Positions 6,793-15,147 of a stretch of DNA of 38,343 bases are shown here, piece after piece. Origin of the DNA: Verrucomicrobiota bacterium. GTDB lineage: Bacteria > Verrucomicrobiota > Verrucomicrobiia > Opitutales > Opitutaceae. The stretch's first letter is position 1. Each line of letters opens with the position of its first letter. The stretch spans positions 1-38,343 of the forward strand of contig JAURJO010000110.1 in NCBI GenBank assembly GCA_030832235.1, written 5' to 3'. A program made the position numbers and the translations under genes. The notes below the pieces were generated by a model. The model did no database searches. It was not told the origin of the DNA and saw only the letters and a program-made list of their open reading frames with translations.

Positions 6793-9510
6793 TCAACCGG
6801 TGGTGGCGGCGGCGGGGAGTCCCGCCCCCGCGAGTCGCCGGCAGGTTGCGAGCGTGTCGATCTCCGCGGGCGTCTTGTCGGTGCGGATGCGGGCGATGCG
6901 CGGGAAGCGCAGGGCGAAGCCGCTTTCATGGCGGTCGCTCGGCTGGATCGAGTCGAAGGCGATTTCCAGCACGACGTCGGGCACGACGATCCGCCGCCGG
7001 CCGCGTTCCTCCAGCGTGCGCTCGAGAAAATGCGGGGTGAGCCGCGCGATCTCCTCGTCGGTGAGCCCGGAGTACGCCTTGCCCACAGTGAGCAGGCGGC
7101 CGGTGGCGTCGTCGCGGATCGCAAAGGTGTAATCGCTGAGCACGTCGCGCCGGCGGCCATGGCCGAACTCCACGGCGACGACCACGACGTCGAGGGTGGC
7201 GGCCGCCTTCTTCAACTTCAGCCACGCCAACCCGCGACGGCCCGGAGCGTAGGGGCTGGCGGGGTCCTTGGCCATGAGTCCCTCGTTGCCCCGCGCCTTC
7301 GCCGCGAGGAACGCGGCCTCGATTTCCACCGCATCGCCCGCCGCGCGGCGCGGCGCGAGCAGGAAGGAGTCCGGCGTGGAGCCGGTGGCGATCGATTCCA
7401 AGGAGGCACGGCGTTCACGGAGCGGCCTCCCCAGGAGAGTAACTCCGCCCAGCCATAGGAGGTCGTAGGCGCAGAACGAAACCGGCACCTCGGCACCGAG
7501 GAAGAAGTCGTCTCCCTTGCGGCCCAGCCGGCGTTGCAACTCGGCGAAGGGCAGCGCGCGGCCGTCGCGCCAGGCAAGCAGTTCGCCGTCGAGGATCGCG
7601 TCGGCCGGCAGACCCGCGAGGCTTCGCGCGAGATCGGGAAACTGCATGGTGATCCGCTTCAGGTCGCGGGAGTACAGTTCCACGCGTTCGCCCAGCTTGT
7701 GCGCCTGGCAGCGGATACCGTCGTACTTTTCCTCCAGCCAGACCGGCGCGTTGAGGCGTTCGAGGATCGCTTCGGCCGTCGGTTCCGGGCTCGCGAGCAT
7801 GAACTGCAGCGGGTGAAAAACCTTCAGCTGGATCTCCCCCAGACGACCGGCGCGGGCGGCTCGGGTCACGACCGCGAGATCGCCACACAGCATGTTCGCT
7901 TCCCGCACCAACTCCACGGGCCGGCCGGTCGCGAGCGCAATCGCCTCCTCGATGAGGCCTTCCTTCAGGCCGATGCGCAGGTCGCCGGTGATAAGCTTCA
8001 CGAGGTACTTCGCCTCGGCCGGGCTGAGTCGCGGGAGGAGTGCGGTGGTGCGCTCGAGCTTGGCGGCGGGCGCCGGTTCCGCGGCGACTGCCGTAAGAAA
8101 GGCCGCCAGATCCCCGAGGGAAACCGGTGCGCCCTGCGGCTGGCGGCCGGCGAACATCGCGGCGGTGGCGTCACCGGCGTCGGGAAAGCGCCGGAACTGC
8201 GCGCGGTATTCCGCCTCGCTGAGTCCGGCCGCATCGAGGACCGCGCGTTTCAGCAGCGCCCAACCGAGACCGAGTGTGCGGCCGTCGCTCTGCGGAAACG
8301 CCCGGGCGCTGAAGAACACCGCGGCGCATCCGGCCGCCTCCTCCGGCAGGACGGCGAGATAGTTGGCGAGTAACTCCACTTTCCGCGTGCGTTGCGCGGC
8401 GGCGTGGATCGCGTCGGCGGTGGCGGTAAGGTGCAGCAGGGCGTCCGGCGTGTCCGCGCCACCGTTGTTTCCGCGCGCAGGGCAATCAGGCGGAGCCGCC
8501 TCGATGCGCGGCACGGACGCCGTACGCGCTATCGCCAGCTCCAGCTGGTTTTCCTCGCCGATCGCCCAAGCCTCGATGCCTCGCTCGCGCAGGGTCGCGG
8601 CGAACTCCCGCGCGAAGCCGTGGAGCGTGAGGACGCGGCGCGGGCTGACGGCTTCGACGAAGCGCAACAGGTCGGGAAAATCGGCGTGATCGGAGAGCGG
8701 AAACGCCGCGTCGCATTGGTAGCGGAAGGTGGCGTTGGGATCCATCGCCCAGCCGGTGATCGCCGCGGTGCGGCGGCGAGGGATTTTCCGGAGAAACGCG
8801 GAGGCGCGCGATTGCGGCGGGCAGATCACCACGTGACCCGGGGATTCGGCGGCGTCGAACGCGCGGTGCGGCGGGAAAGCGATGCCCAGTTCCTCGTAGA
8901 TGCGGGTGAGTCGGTGCGTCTGCGGGTGGAGCATCACGGGCAGACGAGCGTCCGTGAGACCGCTCAGCAGTTCCTGGCTCTTGCCCAGGCTGTAGCCGAA
9001 AAGCACCGGCACCTCGCCGTCGGCTAGGGCCGCGTGGCAGAACGCGGTGATGTCGGCGAGGACGCGCTCGGTCGGCGGAAACACGTACTGCGGGCGGCCG
9101 AAGGTTGTCTCCATGATGACCGTGTCGGCGCGCGGCGTCGCGCAAATCTCGGCGGAGCGTCCCGGCCGAAGTTTGAAATCGCCCGTGTAGAGGAGCGAAC
9201 CGAGCTGCTCGTGCTCGAGCAGGCATTGGGCGGAACCGTGGATGTGGCCCGCGGGGTAAAGCGTGACCACGGTCGAAGGATCGAGACGTTCCGTCTGCCC
9301 GAACGGCAGCACGTGCTCGATGCGCTTGGCGGGCAACCGCGCCTGCATGAGGCGCGAGGTGCCGGCGGAGCAAAGCACTTCGCCGTGCGCGGCGAGGTGG
9401 TCGAAGTGCGCGTGGGAGACGAAGGAACGCGGCCGCGCGTGGTGGGCGTCGAGCCACCAGCCGACCTCGGGCAACCAGACGCCCGCGTTGAACTCCACCT
9501 GCCAAGGCAT
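6793..9510 (-). CDS. Single-chain ligase-associated exonuclease (metallo-beta-lactamase fold) fused to ATP-dependent DNA ligase
   Basis: A 905-residue two-enzyme protein. Residues 1-330 form an MBL/beta-CASP nuclease: HAHFDH at 33-38, PAGHIHGSAQ at 86-95, TGD with Asp111, and SDHAD with His275, the metal ligands of the ligase-associated exonuclease family. Residues about 355-570 match the ligase DNA-binding domain. The nucleotidyltransferase core follows, with EKYDGIR (Lys595 as the AMP-accepting lysine), DGELLAW at 641, EGLMAK at 743 and WLKLKK at 763, then an OB-fold to about residue 880. In many bacteria these two activities are separate neighbouring genes, found with an Lhr-type helicase and a phosphoesterase (TIGR04120-04123 set). 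Here they are one chain, and no helicase or phosphoesterase gene is in the window. Likely role: end trimming and sealing in DNA repair. Confidence 0.92.
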   Translation of the reverse strand: MPWQVEFNAGVWLPEVGWWLDAHHARPRSFVSHAHFDHLAAHGEVLCSAGTSRLMQARLPAKRIEHVLPFGQTERLDPSTVVTLYPAGHIHGSAQCLLEHEQLGSLLYTGDFKLRPGRSAEICATPRADTVIMETTFGRPQYVFPPTERVLADITAFCHAALADGEVPVLFGYSLGKSQELLSGLTDARLPVMLHPQTHRLTRIYEELGIAFPPHRAFDAAESPGHVVICPPQSRASAFLRKIPRRRTAAITGWAMDPNATFRYQCDAAFPLSDHADFPDLLRFVEAVSPRRVLTLHGFAREFAATLRERGIEAWAIGEENQLELAIARTASVPRIEAAPPDCPARGNNGGADTPDALLHLTATADAIHAAAQRTRKVELLANYLAVLPEEAAGCAAVFFSARAFPQSDGRTLGLGWALLKRAVLDAAGLSEAEYRAQFRRFPDAGDATAAMFAGRQPQGAPVSLGDLAAFLTAVAAEPAPAAKLERTTALLPRLSPAEAKYLVKLITGDLRIGLKEGLIEEAIALATGRPVELVREANMLCGDLAVVTRAARAGRLGEIQLKVFHPLQFMLASPEPTAEAILERLNAPVWLEEKYDGIRCQAHKLGERVELYSRDLKRITMQFPDLARSLAGLPADAILDGELLAWRDGRALPFAELQRRLGRKGDDFFLGAEVPVSFCAYDLLWLGGVTLLGRPLRERRASLESIATGSTPDSFLLAPRRAAGDAVEIEAAFLAAKARGNEGLMAKDPASPYAPGRRGLAWLKLKKAAATLDVVVVAVEFGHGRRRDVLSDYTFAIRDDATGRLLTVGKAYSGLTDEEIARLTPHFLERTLEERGRRRIVVPDVVLEIAFDSIQPSDRHESGFALRFPRIARIRTDKTPAEIDTLATCRRLAGAGLPAAATTG

Positions 9511-9553
9511 CCGGCGACTGTCTCCCGTCGTGGCCCCGGCTCAAGCGGTGTCG

Positions 9554-9571
9554 CGTGAAATCCGCGGTTCA
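9554..9571 (-). repeat. Partial inverted copy of repeat R1 block 2
   Basis: The reverse complement reads tgaaccgcggatttcacg, identical over 18 bases to the block at 23296-23313 and close to the one at 4386 in copy A. Confidence 0.6.
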
Positions 9572-9680
9572 AATTCGCTGAAGGCGGAATCCCCTTCCTC
9601 CTTCGCCGAGCCTAAGGAGGACAAAACGGCAGTCGCGGTCTCAGTATTGTCCGCGGTACAAGGCAGCGGCTTCACGAGAC

Positions 9681-9740
9681 GCCTTTCGTCTGGAAATGCC
9701 GAACCGACTTTCGTCACGAAACGCGTGCGGTGTAGCCGAG
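9681..9740 (+). repeat. Dispersed repeat R2, copy 1
   Basis: Sixty bases that align without gaps to the reverse complement of 23476-23535. I count about 10 mismatches by eye (roughly 83 percent identity). The best conserved end is gcggtgtagccgag, preceded by tcgtcacgaaa. A nested hairpin begins at its right end. Confidence 0.7.
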
Positions 9741-9772
9741 GGTGTATACCCGCCTCAGGCGGGTTCCCTCGG
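9736..9772. repeat. Nested hairpin at the end of repeat R2 copy 1
   Basis: Inner stem acccgcc (9748-9754) / ggcgggt (9758-9764) with loop tca. Outer stem ccgaggg (9736-9742) / ccctcgg (9766-9772). No T-run follows, so it is more likely part of the repeat than a terminator. Confidence 0.6.
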
Positions 9773-9954
9773 ATCGTCGGAAACTCCTTCCGCCAATTCC
9801 CTTTCGATCTCTCTGACTTCCCGCCCTGCGACGTGCCCTTCGTGGCCTTCCGTGAAGGAGGAAGCCTCGGCGAAGCAGGCTCCCTCATCTGTCCCAGCTG
9901 GCGCAGCCCGAGCGACGCTTCTGTTGCAGCGGAGCCGCCCTGGGAAATCCGGCC

Positions 9955-11304
9955 TCAAGCTTTAAGCTTGGCCGCGACGAGGGCGGCGCTCTGGGACTGC
10001 AGTCGGGCGAAGGCCTCCACCACGCGGTCGAGCGCGGGGCGGTCGGCGAGCAGGACAGTTTGGGGCAGCGCCACGACCTGCGCGCAGGTGGCGCGGTTGC
10101 CCTTGAGCTCCGCGAAGCTTGCGCGGAAAGCCTTCAGACGTTCGGCGGGGAATAGCCGTTGGAATCCGCGGGAGGCGATCACTTCATCGAAGATGCCGTC
10201 GAAGTACTGCTCCTTGTAGACGGAACTGCCGGGGATTCCCTCGGCGCTGAGCGCCTTGAGGAAAACGTCACGCGACAGACCGTTGAACCCGGTGGCGTCG
10301 TAGCGCACGGGATAGAGGTGATACACCCCGCGGCTGTTTTCCGGTACGCGCACCGGTGCGATGCCGGGTATGCGGGCGAGGCGCTCGTTCAGGTATGCTG
10401 CCGCCTCGCGCCGGCGCGCCGTCTCGGCGACCAGCTTCTCAACCTGTTGTAACAGGACCACGCCCTGGAATTGGGTGAGGCGGAAGTTACTGCCGCGCGT
10501 GAAGAAGCCGCTGCCCTTGAAGTTGCCCACCGAGCGGCCGCAATTGTGGAAGGAGTCGCAGCGGTCGATGAGGTCGCCATCGATGCTGGTGATGGCGCCG
10601 CCCTCGCCCGCGGGAATGTGTTTCGATTGTTGGAAGCTGAAGCAGCCTAGCTCGCCGAGTGTGCCGCATTTGCGGCCTTTGTATTCCGCGAGCCAGGCCT
10701 GGCAGGCGTCCTCGACGACGCGCAGCCCGCGTGCGCGGGCGACATCGTTCACCGGGTCCATGTCGCAGGGGAGGCCGAAGATGTGCACCGGCAGGAGGGC
10801 GCGGGTACGGTCGGTGATGCGCGACGCGATCGAGGCGGGGTCGATGTTGAGGGTGGTGGGATCGGTGTCGGCCAGCACTGGCAGCGCCTTGTGCGCGAGG
10901 ATCGCGTTGTAGGAGGCGATGAACGTGTAAGGAGAGACGATGACCTCGTCGCCGGCGTCGACCCCGACCACGTGGAGGGCGGTGATCAGCGCGGTGGTGC
11001 CGCTTGAGGTCGCGAGGCAGCGGCGTGCCCCCATTAGGTCGGCCCAGCGGCGCTGGAAGTCAGCGACGGCGCCGCCAGCAGCCTGGTTCCATTTCCCACT
11101 GCGGCAGACCTTGAGCATTTCGGATTCCCATTCCGCCTTCCACACCGGCCAGGTCTGCCAGCCACCCGTGTGCACGGGCTTGCCGCCAAGAATAGCGGGC
11201 TTCGCGACCGCAGATGTGGCGCCGATGGCGGGCGCCGCACCGGCGGCGATTGCTGCCCCCGCGAGGGAGGAACGGGTCAGAAACTCACGGCGGGAAGTGC
11301 TCAT
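9955..11304 (-). CDS. Tat-exported DegT/DnrJ/EryC1/StrS-family PLP aminotransferase
   Basis: A 449-residue protein. The N-terminus has a twin-arginine signal (SRREFLTRSS at residues 4-13, then an Ala-rich hydrophobic stretch to about residue 30), so it should leave the cytoplasm folded, with its cofactor bound. The rest is a DegT/StrS aminotransferase: ATSSGTTALITALH near 98 (phosphate binding), VSPYTFIAS, VVEDACQAW with Asp199, and SFQQSKHIPAGEGG with Lys228 as the PLP lysine. These enzymes usually transaminate nucleotide-linked keto sugars in the cytoplasm, so the Tat signal is notable. Similar Tat-signal members occur in PVC bacteria (recalled, not searched). The ATG at 11304 puts the RR motif at the N-terminus; the longer frame runs into a palindrome. 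No biosynthetic partner lies next to it. Confidence 0.88.
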   Translation of the reverse strand: MSTSRREFLTRSSLAGAAIAAGAAPAIGATSAVAKPAILGGKPVHTGGWQTWPVWKAEWESEMLKVCRSGKWNQAAGGAVADFQRRWADLMGARRCLATSSGTTALITALHVVGVDAGDEVIVSPYTFIASYNAILAHKALPVLADTDPTTLNIDPASIASRITDRTRALLPVHIFGLPCDMDPVNDVARARGLRVVEDACQAWLAEYKGRKCGTLGELGCFSFQQSKHIPAGEGGAITSIDGDLIDRCDSFHNCGRSVGNFKGSGFFTRGSNFRLTQFQGVVLLQQVEKLVAETARRREAAAYLNERLARIPGIAPVRVPENSRGVYHLYPVRYDATGFNGLSRDVFLKALSAEGIPGSSVYKEQYFDGIFDEVIASRGFQRLFPAERLKAFRASFAELKGNRATCAQVVALPQTVLLADRPALDRVVEAFARLQSQSAALVAAKLKA

Positions 11305-11398
11305 GGGGCGGGTGCGGGGTGCGTCAGGAGGCTGATTCGCCTGCGAGCGAAGGCAAGAGGTGAGCTCCTTCCCGCACGCGCCCGGGTGCCTTCCGCGT

Positions 11399-11450
11399 AA
11401 ACATTGAACGCCCTGACCCCATCCAGATGGGGTCAGGGCGTTCAATGTTT
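11399..11450. repeat. Perfect 24-bp-arm palindrome (REP-like hairpin 1)
   Basis: Left arm 11399-11422 and right arm 11427-11450 are exact reverse complements around the loop ccag. Each arm contains gaacgccctgacccc or its complement, also the core of hairpin 2. No T-run follows. Confidence 0.85.
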
Positions 11451-11656
11451 CATGAGCGGGCATCCTACCGTATCTCTCACAGCTGTTGCGGCCCGAGCGG
11501 TTTGGGCGTCGGCATCTACGGCAGCGAGTTGCTTCCGGTTCACAATCCGTTTCTTCGAGCTTACGGATCAGGGGCTTACGTCGGGTGCGCCCCGACTATG
11601 GTTCCGCATCCTGTTTCTGCGTAGGCCGAGCACCCGGCGGGGGTATGGGCGAACAA

Positions 11657-11695
11657 CGAACGCCCTGACCCCTTTGAAAAGGGTCAGGGCGTTCG
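11657..11695. repeat. REP-like hairpin 2, downstream of the TonB-dependent receptor
   Basis: A 15-bp perfect stem, cgaacgccctgaccc (11657-11671) / gggtcagggcgttcg (11681-11695), with a 9-base loop. It shares gaacgccctgaccc with hairpin 1. It sits 26 bases past the receptor stop and might help end that transcript. Confidence 0.75.
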
Positions 11696-11721
11696 GCGTT
11701 TCTTTTCGGTGGGCGAGTGCT

Positions 11722-14700
11722 TCACATCCGCCAAGAGGCGGAGAGGTTGAAGCTGGTAGGCTGCTTTAGGCCGAAGCCCACGGGTACCGTCTCGCGCGCG
11801 GGTGAGTTGTAATTGCCGTCGCGCGGACGCAGCGCGGTGGTGGCGGTTCCGTTGGTAGAGGTTGTCCAGTAGATCGTCCGGTCATTGAGCAGGTTGTTGA
11901 CCACCAGGTTGAGCTGGATGTTGCGGCGGTTGACGCGCCACAGGTAACCGAGGGTGGTCGTGACGGTCGTGTCGCCCTTCGGAGTGAATAGCGGGGTGTT
12001 AACGCTGCGATTCGGGTCATCGATCGCGCGCGTCGGGTTGGCCGGATCGACAATCGTGTCGGCCCCGCGGTTGCCCATGACCTCTCGGCCCCGGTACTGG
12101 ACACCGAGGCCGAAACGCAGACCGCGGGCCCGTCCTTCCTGCACGGTATAGTCACCAAACGCCTTGTAGAGGTGCTGGTTGTTTCCCGTGGTGCGCGAGA
12201 GGTTCAGGTTGTTGTAGGCGGTGAAGATCGTGTTGTACGCGTTTACGGCGGCATCGACGTCCGGGGAGCGGACGTTGGCGGGGATCGAGGTGTCCACGGT
12301 GGCAACGTTGTTGGAATCGACCTTTCCACCCACGTCCTGGAGAATCAGCCGGAAGTTATCGCGGTTCCGTGCGATGTAGGCGCGGGTGAGTTGGTAGGCG
12401 TTGGCGCCGTACACCTCGGGCAGGACCACGCTGCCGCTGACCCGCAGGCCCTTGATCACGTTGACGGTGACCTCGGCTTCGTAACCCCGGGCGATGCGAT
12501 CCTGCAGGTCGCTGCCGCTGATGAACACCGGCACGCCGCGCTTGTTGAGGTCGTCGGTCGAGCCGATCGGCGTGGCGGTGAGCAGCGTGTTGAATGGGAA
12601 TCCGCTCACGGTGAACGGATTGTTGATCTCCTTGCTGGTGTAGTAGGTGAGATTCACGTCGAGCCGGCGTTGGAAAAACTCGAAGCGCGTGCTGTAGTTC
12701 CATCCGGTGGACACGGTGGGCTGGACGATGCCGCCCCCCTGCAGGAGCGCATAAGCCTTCTGCGGGTTGAAGCTCTCGGAGTAGTTGGCGGACGGGCTCA
12801 GCCACGACAGCAGGTGCACGACGGTGCCGACGGACTTCGTGGTCACGTAGCCATTGAGCACCGGAGCGTTGTAGTCGTCCTGGAAACGGTAGCCGAGGTA
12901 GCGCGGGTCGCGCGTGCCGCCGGTGAGGCGCGGCCGGGTGATGGCGGGGATGGCAGAAAGCGGGCGGCCGGCCGAGTCGAGCGGCACGTAGGTGAGCGAC
13001 GCCCAGTCGGCAGGGGCGTTGGGCTTGAAGAGCGGCTTCAGTGGATCGCGGTCGGTCGGGTAGTCACCGTTGACGGCCATCTGCTGCGAACCGGACTGGT
13101 AACGATCGCGACGGGCGGCCCCCAACAGGATGATCCGGTCCTGCCAGAAGCGCGCGTTGAGGGCGGCCATCGCGTAGCGGTAATTGGTGTCGTTGACGGA
13201 CTCCGCGTCGAAGCGCGTGTGGTCGATCACCCAGCGCGGAGTGACCATCGAGGTGGTTCGCGTGGCGGGATCGTAATAGGGGATGGACTTGCCCGCGAGG
13301 TCGATGAACGGGCGGCTCGGCTCGTTCCAGTAGCGGCGGACCTTGATGGTGGAGGCGGTGCCGTTGATCCACGCGAGCGTGTTGTCGCCCTGCGCCAGGC
13401 TGAGCCATTGGTAGGAGAGGGTGTAGTGGTTCCTGTTCTCACCGACCATGGTGTTGATGGCGAAGCGCCCGAAGCGGGTGTCCTTCCGCCAGGCGACCGA
13501 GGCGCGGACGTTGTGGTAATCGTAGTGGCGGAACCCGCGGAAAAAATTGCCGTCGCCGTAAGCCTGGAGGAAGTGCGGGTTGGGCTGGCCGTTCGGCAGG
13601 ACGCGGTTGACGTCAATGTAGGTGTTGTTGGCGCCGCGGTTCTGCTCCCCGTTGGTGTAGTTGGAGTTCTTGTTGATGTCGGCCGCGAGCTCGACGCTGA
13701 AGTCCCCGAGGCGCTGCTCGACCGTGAGCTGCACGTCGCGGAACGTGCTCTCGAGGAGCGGGCCGTCCTGGTTGATGGAGAAGCGTTCCGAGGGTCGGCG
13801 GAAACCCGACGCGGCCTCGACGGTGTCGAAGCGCGCGGATGGCACGTTCCACGCGTGGACGAGATTGGCGTTGGTCAGGCCGAATGCAGGTGCGGATCCG
13901 GACACGTAGCCCGCGATCGGGGTGCTGGCGGTCGTGCCGCCACCGATGGTGATCGGCTCGTTGGTGTAGCTCGCGACGCCGTTGAAGCCGCTGTACGGGT
14001 CGAAGACGTTGTAATTCGCGCCGCGACGGGCCACGCCTTGGGCCTGCAGCGCGGTGAGCTCCGCGGCGGTGGCGGTGGCAAGCGCGGCGGGGGTGGCGAA
14101 CGTGGTGCGGCCGTTCCAACCCGAGAGCTGGTCCTGCAGATTGTTGATGGGCGAATTGATCTCTCGGTTGATGGCCTCGGCCTCGAGGCGGATCACGGTA
14201 TCGCGCAGGGGGCGGAACGTCATGGTGGCGAACGCGCCCTTGCGTTTCTCGAACTGTTTCTCCCGCCAGCCGAGGCCGTGCTGGGCCACGCCCGCGATGC
14301 GCACGGCGAGGCGTTCGGTGAGCGGCTGGTTGACGTCGATCGTGGCGCGCATGAGGTGCCACGATCCGGCGGTGAGCTTCACATCCTGGAACGCGCGGTC
14401 CGTGCGGGCCTGCTTGGTCGTGGAGGAGCTCACGCCGCCGAGGCTGCCGTTGCCGAAGAGGATCGAGTTGGCGCCGCGACCGAAGTCGTAGCGCTCGAGC
14501 GCGTAGCTGTCGTTGTCCCCGTTCACCGGGAAGAAATTGCGGAGCTGCTGTCCCGCGCCCACGCCGCGAGAGGTGTAGCGCACGGTGAAAGTGGTGAAGT
14601 TGAACGTGCCGATGTCGGACTGAAACGTCGCCCCGGGCGACCAGTTCTGCGCGTCCATGAGGTCGGTGAGATTCAGCGCCTCGATGAACTCGCGGTTGAT

Positions 14701-14949
14701 GACGGAGTACGCGGCCGGCGTGTCGCGTAGATCGGTCGCGAGGCGTCCGCCGGCAAGTGCGCTGGCGGCGGCGAAGCCCGTGTCTCGGTCGGTGTTCACC
14801 GTGAAGGGCGTGAGCTGCACGGCGTCCTCGGCGCGCGGGGCCGCGGCGGCCGCGGCCGGCATCACGGGGGCAACCTGCCCTCGAAGCACGGCAAGCGGAA
14901 GGCAGAGCAACAGAAGCGCGGCGCGGCGCGGAACGGGGAGGGTTTGCAT
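11722..14949 (-). CDS. TonB-dependent outer-membrane receptor
   Basis: A 1075-residue outer-membrane transporter that should import a large or scarce nutrient using TonB energy. A signal peptide covers about residues 1-25 (MQTLPVPRRAALLLLCLPLA at the start). QLTPFTVNTDRDTGF near residue 45 is the TonB-box-like lead into the plug, which continues with RDTPAAYSVINREFIEALN and a plug end near FGRGANSILFGNG. The rest is a 22-strand-type barrel, closing with FNLSASWRM. The final residue is Met rather than the usual Phe or Trp. The ATG is at 14949-14947. The gene stands alone. The adjacent fatty-acid-type genes are on other transcripts. The substrate is not predictable; size and style fit the many carbohydrate or metallophore receptors of Opitutaceae. 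Confidence 0.93.
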   Translation of the reverse strand: MQTLPVPRRAALLLLCLPLAVLRGQVAPVMPAAAAAAPRAEDAVQLTPFTVNTDRDTGFAAASALAGGRLATDLRDTPAAYSVINREFIEALNLTDLMDAQNWSPGATFQSDIGTFNFTTFTVRYTSRGVGAGQQLRNFFPVNGDNDSYALERYDFGRGANSILFGNGSLGGVSSSTTKQARTDRAFQDVKLTAGSWHLMRATIDVNQPLTERLAVRIAGVAQHGLGWREKQFEKRKGAFATMTFRPLRDTVIRLEAEAINREINSPINNLQDQLSGWNGRTTFATPAALATATAAELTALQAQGVARRGANYNVFDPYSGFNGVASYTNEPITIGGGTTASTPIAGYVSGSAPAFGLTNANLVHAWNVPSARFDTVEAASGFRRPSERFSINQDGPLLESTFRDVQLTVEQRLGDFSVELAADINKNSNYTNGEQNRGANNTYIDVNRVLPNGQPNPHFLQAYGDGNFFRGFRHYDYHNVRASVAWRKDTRFGRFAINTMVGENRNHYTLSYQWLSLAQGDNTLAWINGTASTIKVRRYWNEPSRPFIDLAGKSIPYYDPATRTTSMVTPRWVIDHTRFDAESVNDTNYRYAMAALNARFWQDRIILLGAARRDRYQSGSQQMAVNGDYPTDRDPLKPLFKPNAPADWASLTYVPLDSAGRPLSAIPAITRPRLTGGTRDPRYLGYRFQDDYNAPVLNGYVTTKSVGTVVHLLSWLSPSANYSESFNPQKAYALLQGGGIVQPTVSTGWNYSTRFEFFQRRLDVNLTYYTSKEINNPFTVSGFPFNTLLTATPIGSTDDLNKRGVPVFISGSDLQDRIARGYEAEVTVNVIKGLRVSGSVVLPEVYGANAYQLTRAYIARNRDNFRLILQDVGGKVDSNNVATVDTSIPANVRSPDVDAAVNAYNTIFTAYNNLNLSRTTGNNQHLYKAFGDYTVQEGRARGLRFGLGVQYRGREVMGNRGADTIVDPANPTRAIDDPNRSVNTPLFTPKGDTTVTTTLGYLWRVNRRNIQLNLVVNNLLNDRTIYWTTSTNGTATTALRPRDGNYNSPARETVPVGFGLKQPTSFNLSASWRM

Positions 14950-15147
14950 GGGCCGGGTGGGGGATGAATGGAAGGACGGAGCGTCTTGCCGGGGCTTGCA
15001 GGCTGCCCCGCATTCTCCGTGCGGGGAGATGAGTCCTATGGAAAGGAACGCGTCGAGCTTGCTAGCCTGAAACCGTGGTCCGCTGGAAAGTCGGAGTATT
15101 CGGCGGTTGGCGATACGGGTTTCGGGAGTTCCTCGGTTAGCGGCAAA

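Larger units (their letters stand above)
9511..9954. other. Repeat-filled intergenic region
   Basis: No gene is convincing in these 444 bases. The stretch holds an inverted 18-base piece of repeat R1 block 2 (9554-9571), repeat R2 copy 1 (9681-9740), a nested hairpin (9736-9772) and a 'cccttcgtggccttccgtgaagg' type sequence around 9836. Open frames here translate into Pro/Arg-rich sequence typical of such repeats. Confidence 0.6.
11305..11721. other. Intergenic region carrying a palindrome pair
   Basis: The 417 bases between the receptor and the aminotransferase genes hold two related hairpins (11399-11450 and 11657-11695) about 206 bases apart. The sequence between them encodes nothing I recognise in any frame. 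Confidence 0.5.

Noticed and set aside
11404..11769. Small open frames across the palindrome pair
   Set aside because: They are made by reading the hairpins themselves and carry no recognisable protein sequence.
12172..14730. Long plus-strand open frame of 852 codons opposite the TonB-dependent receptor
   Set aside because: It is a GC-skew shadow: Val/Gly/Arg-rich without motifs, while the minus strand encodes a complete receptor with signal peptide, plug and barrel.
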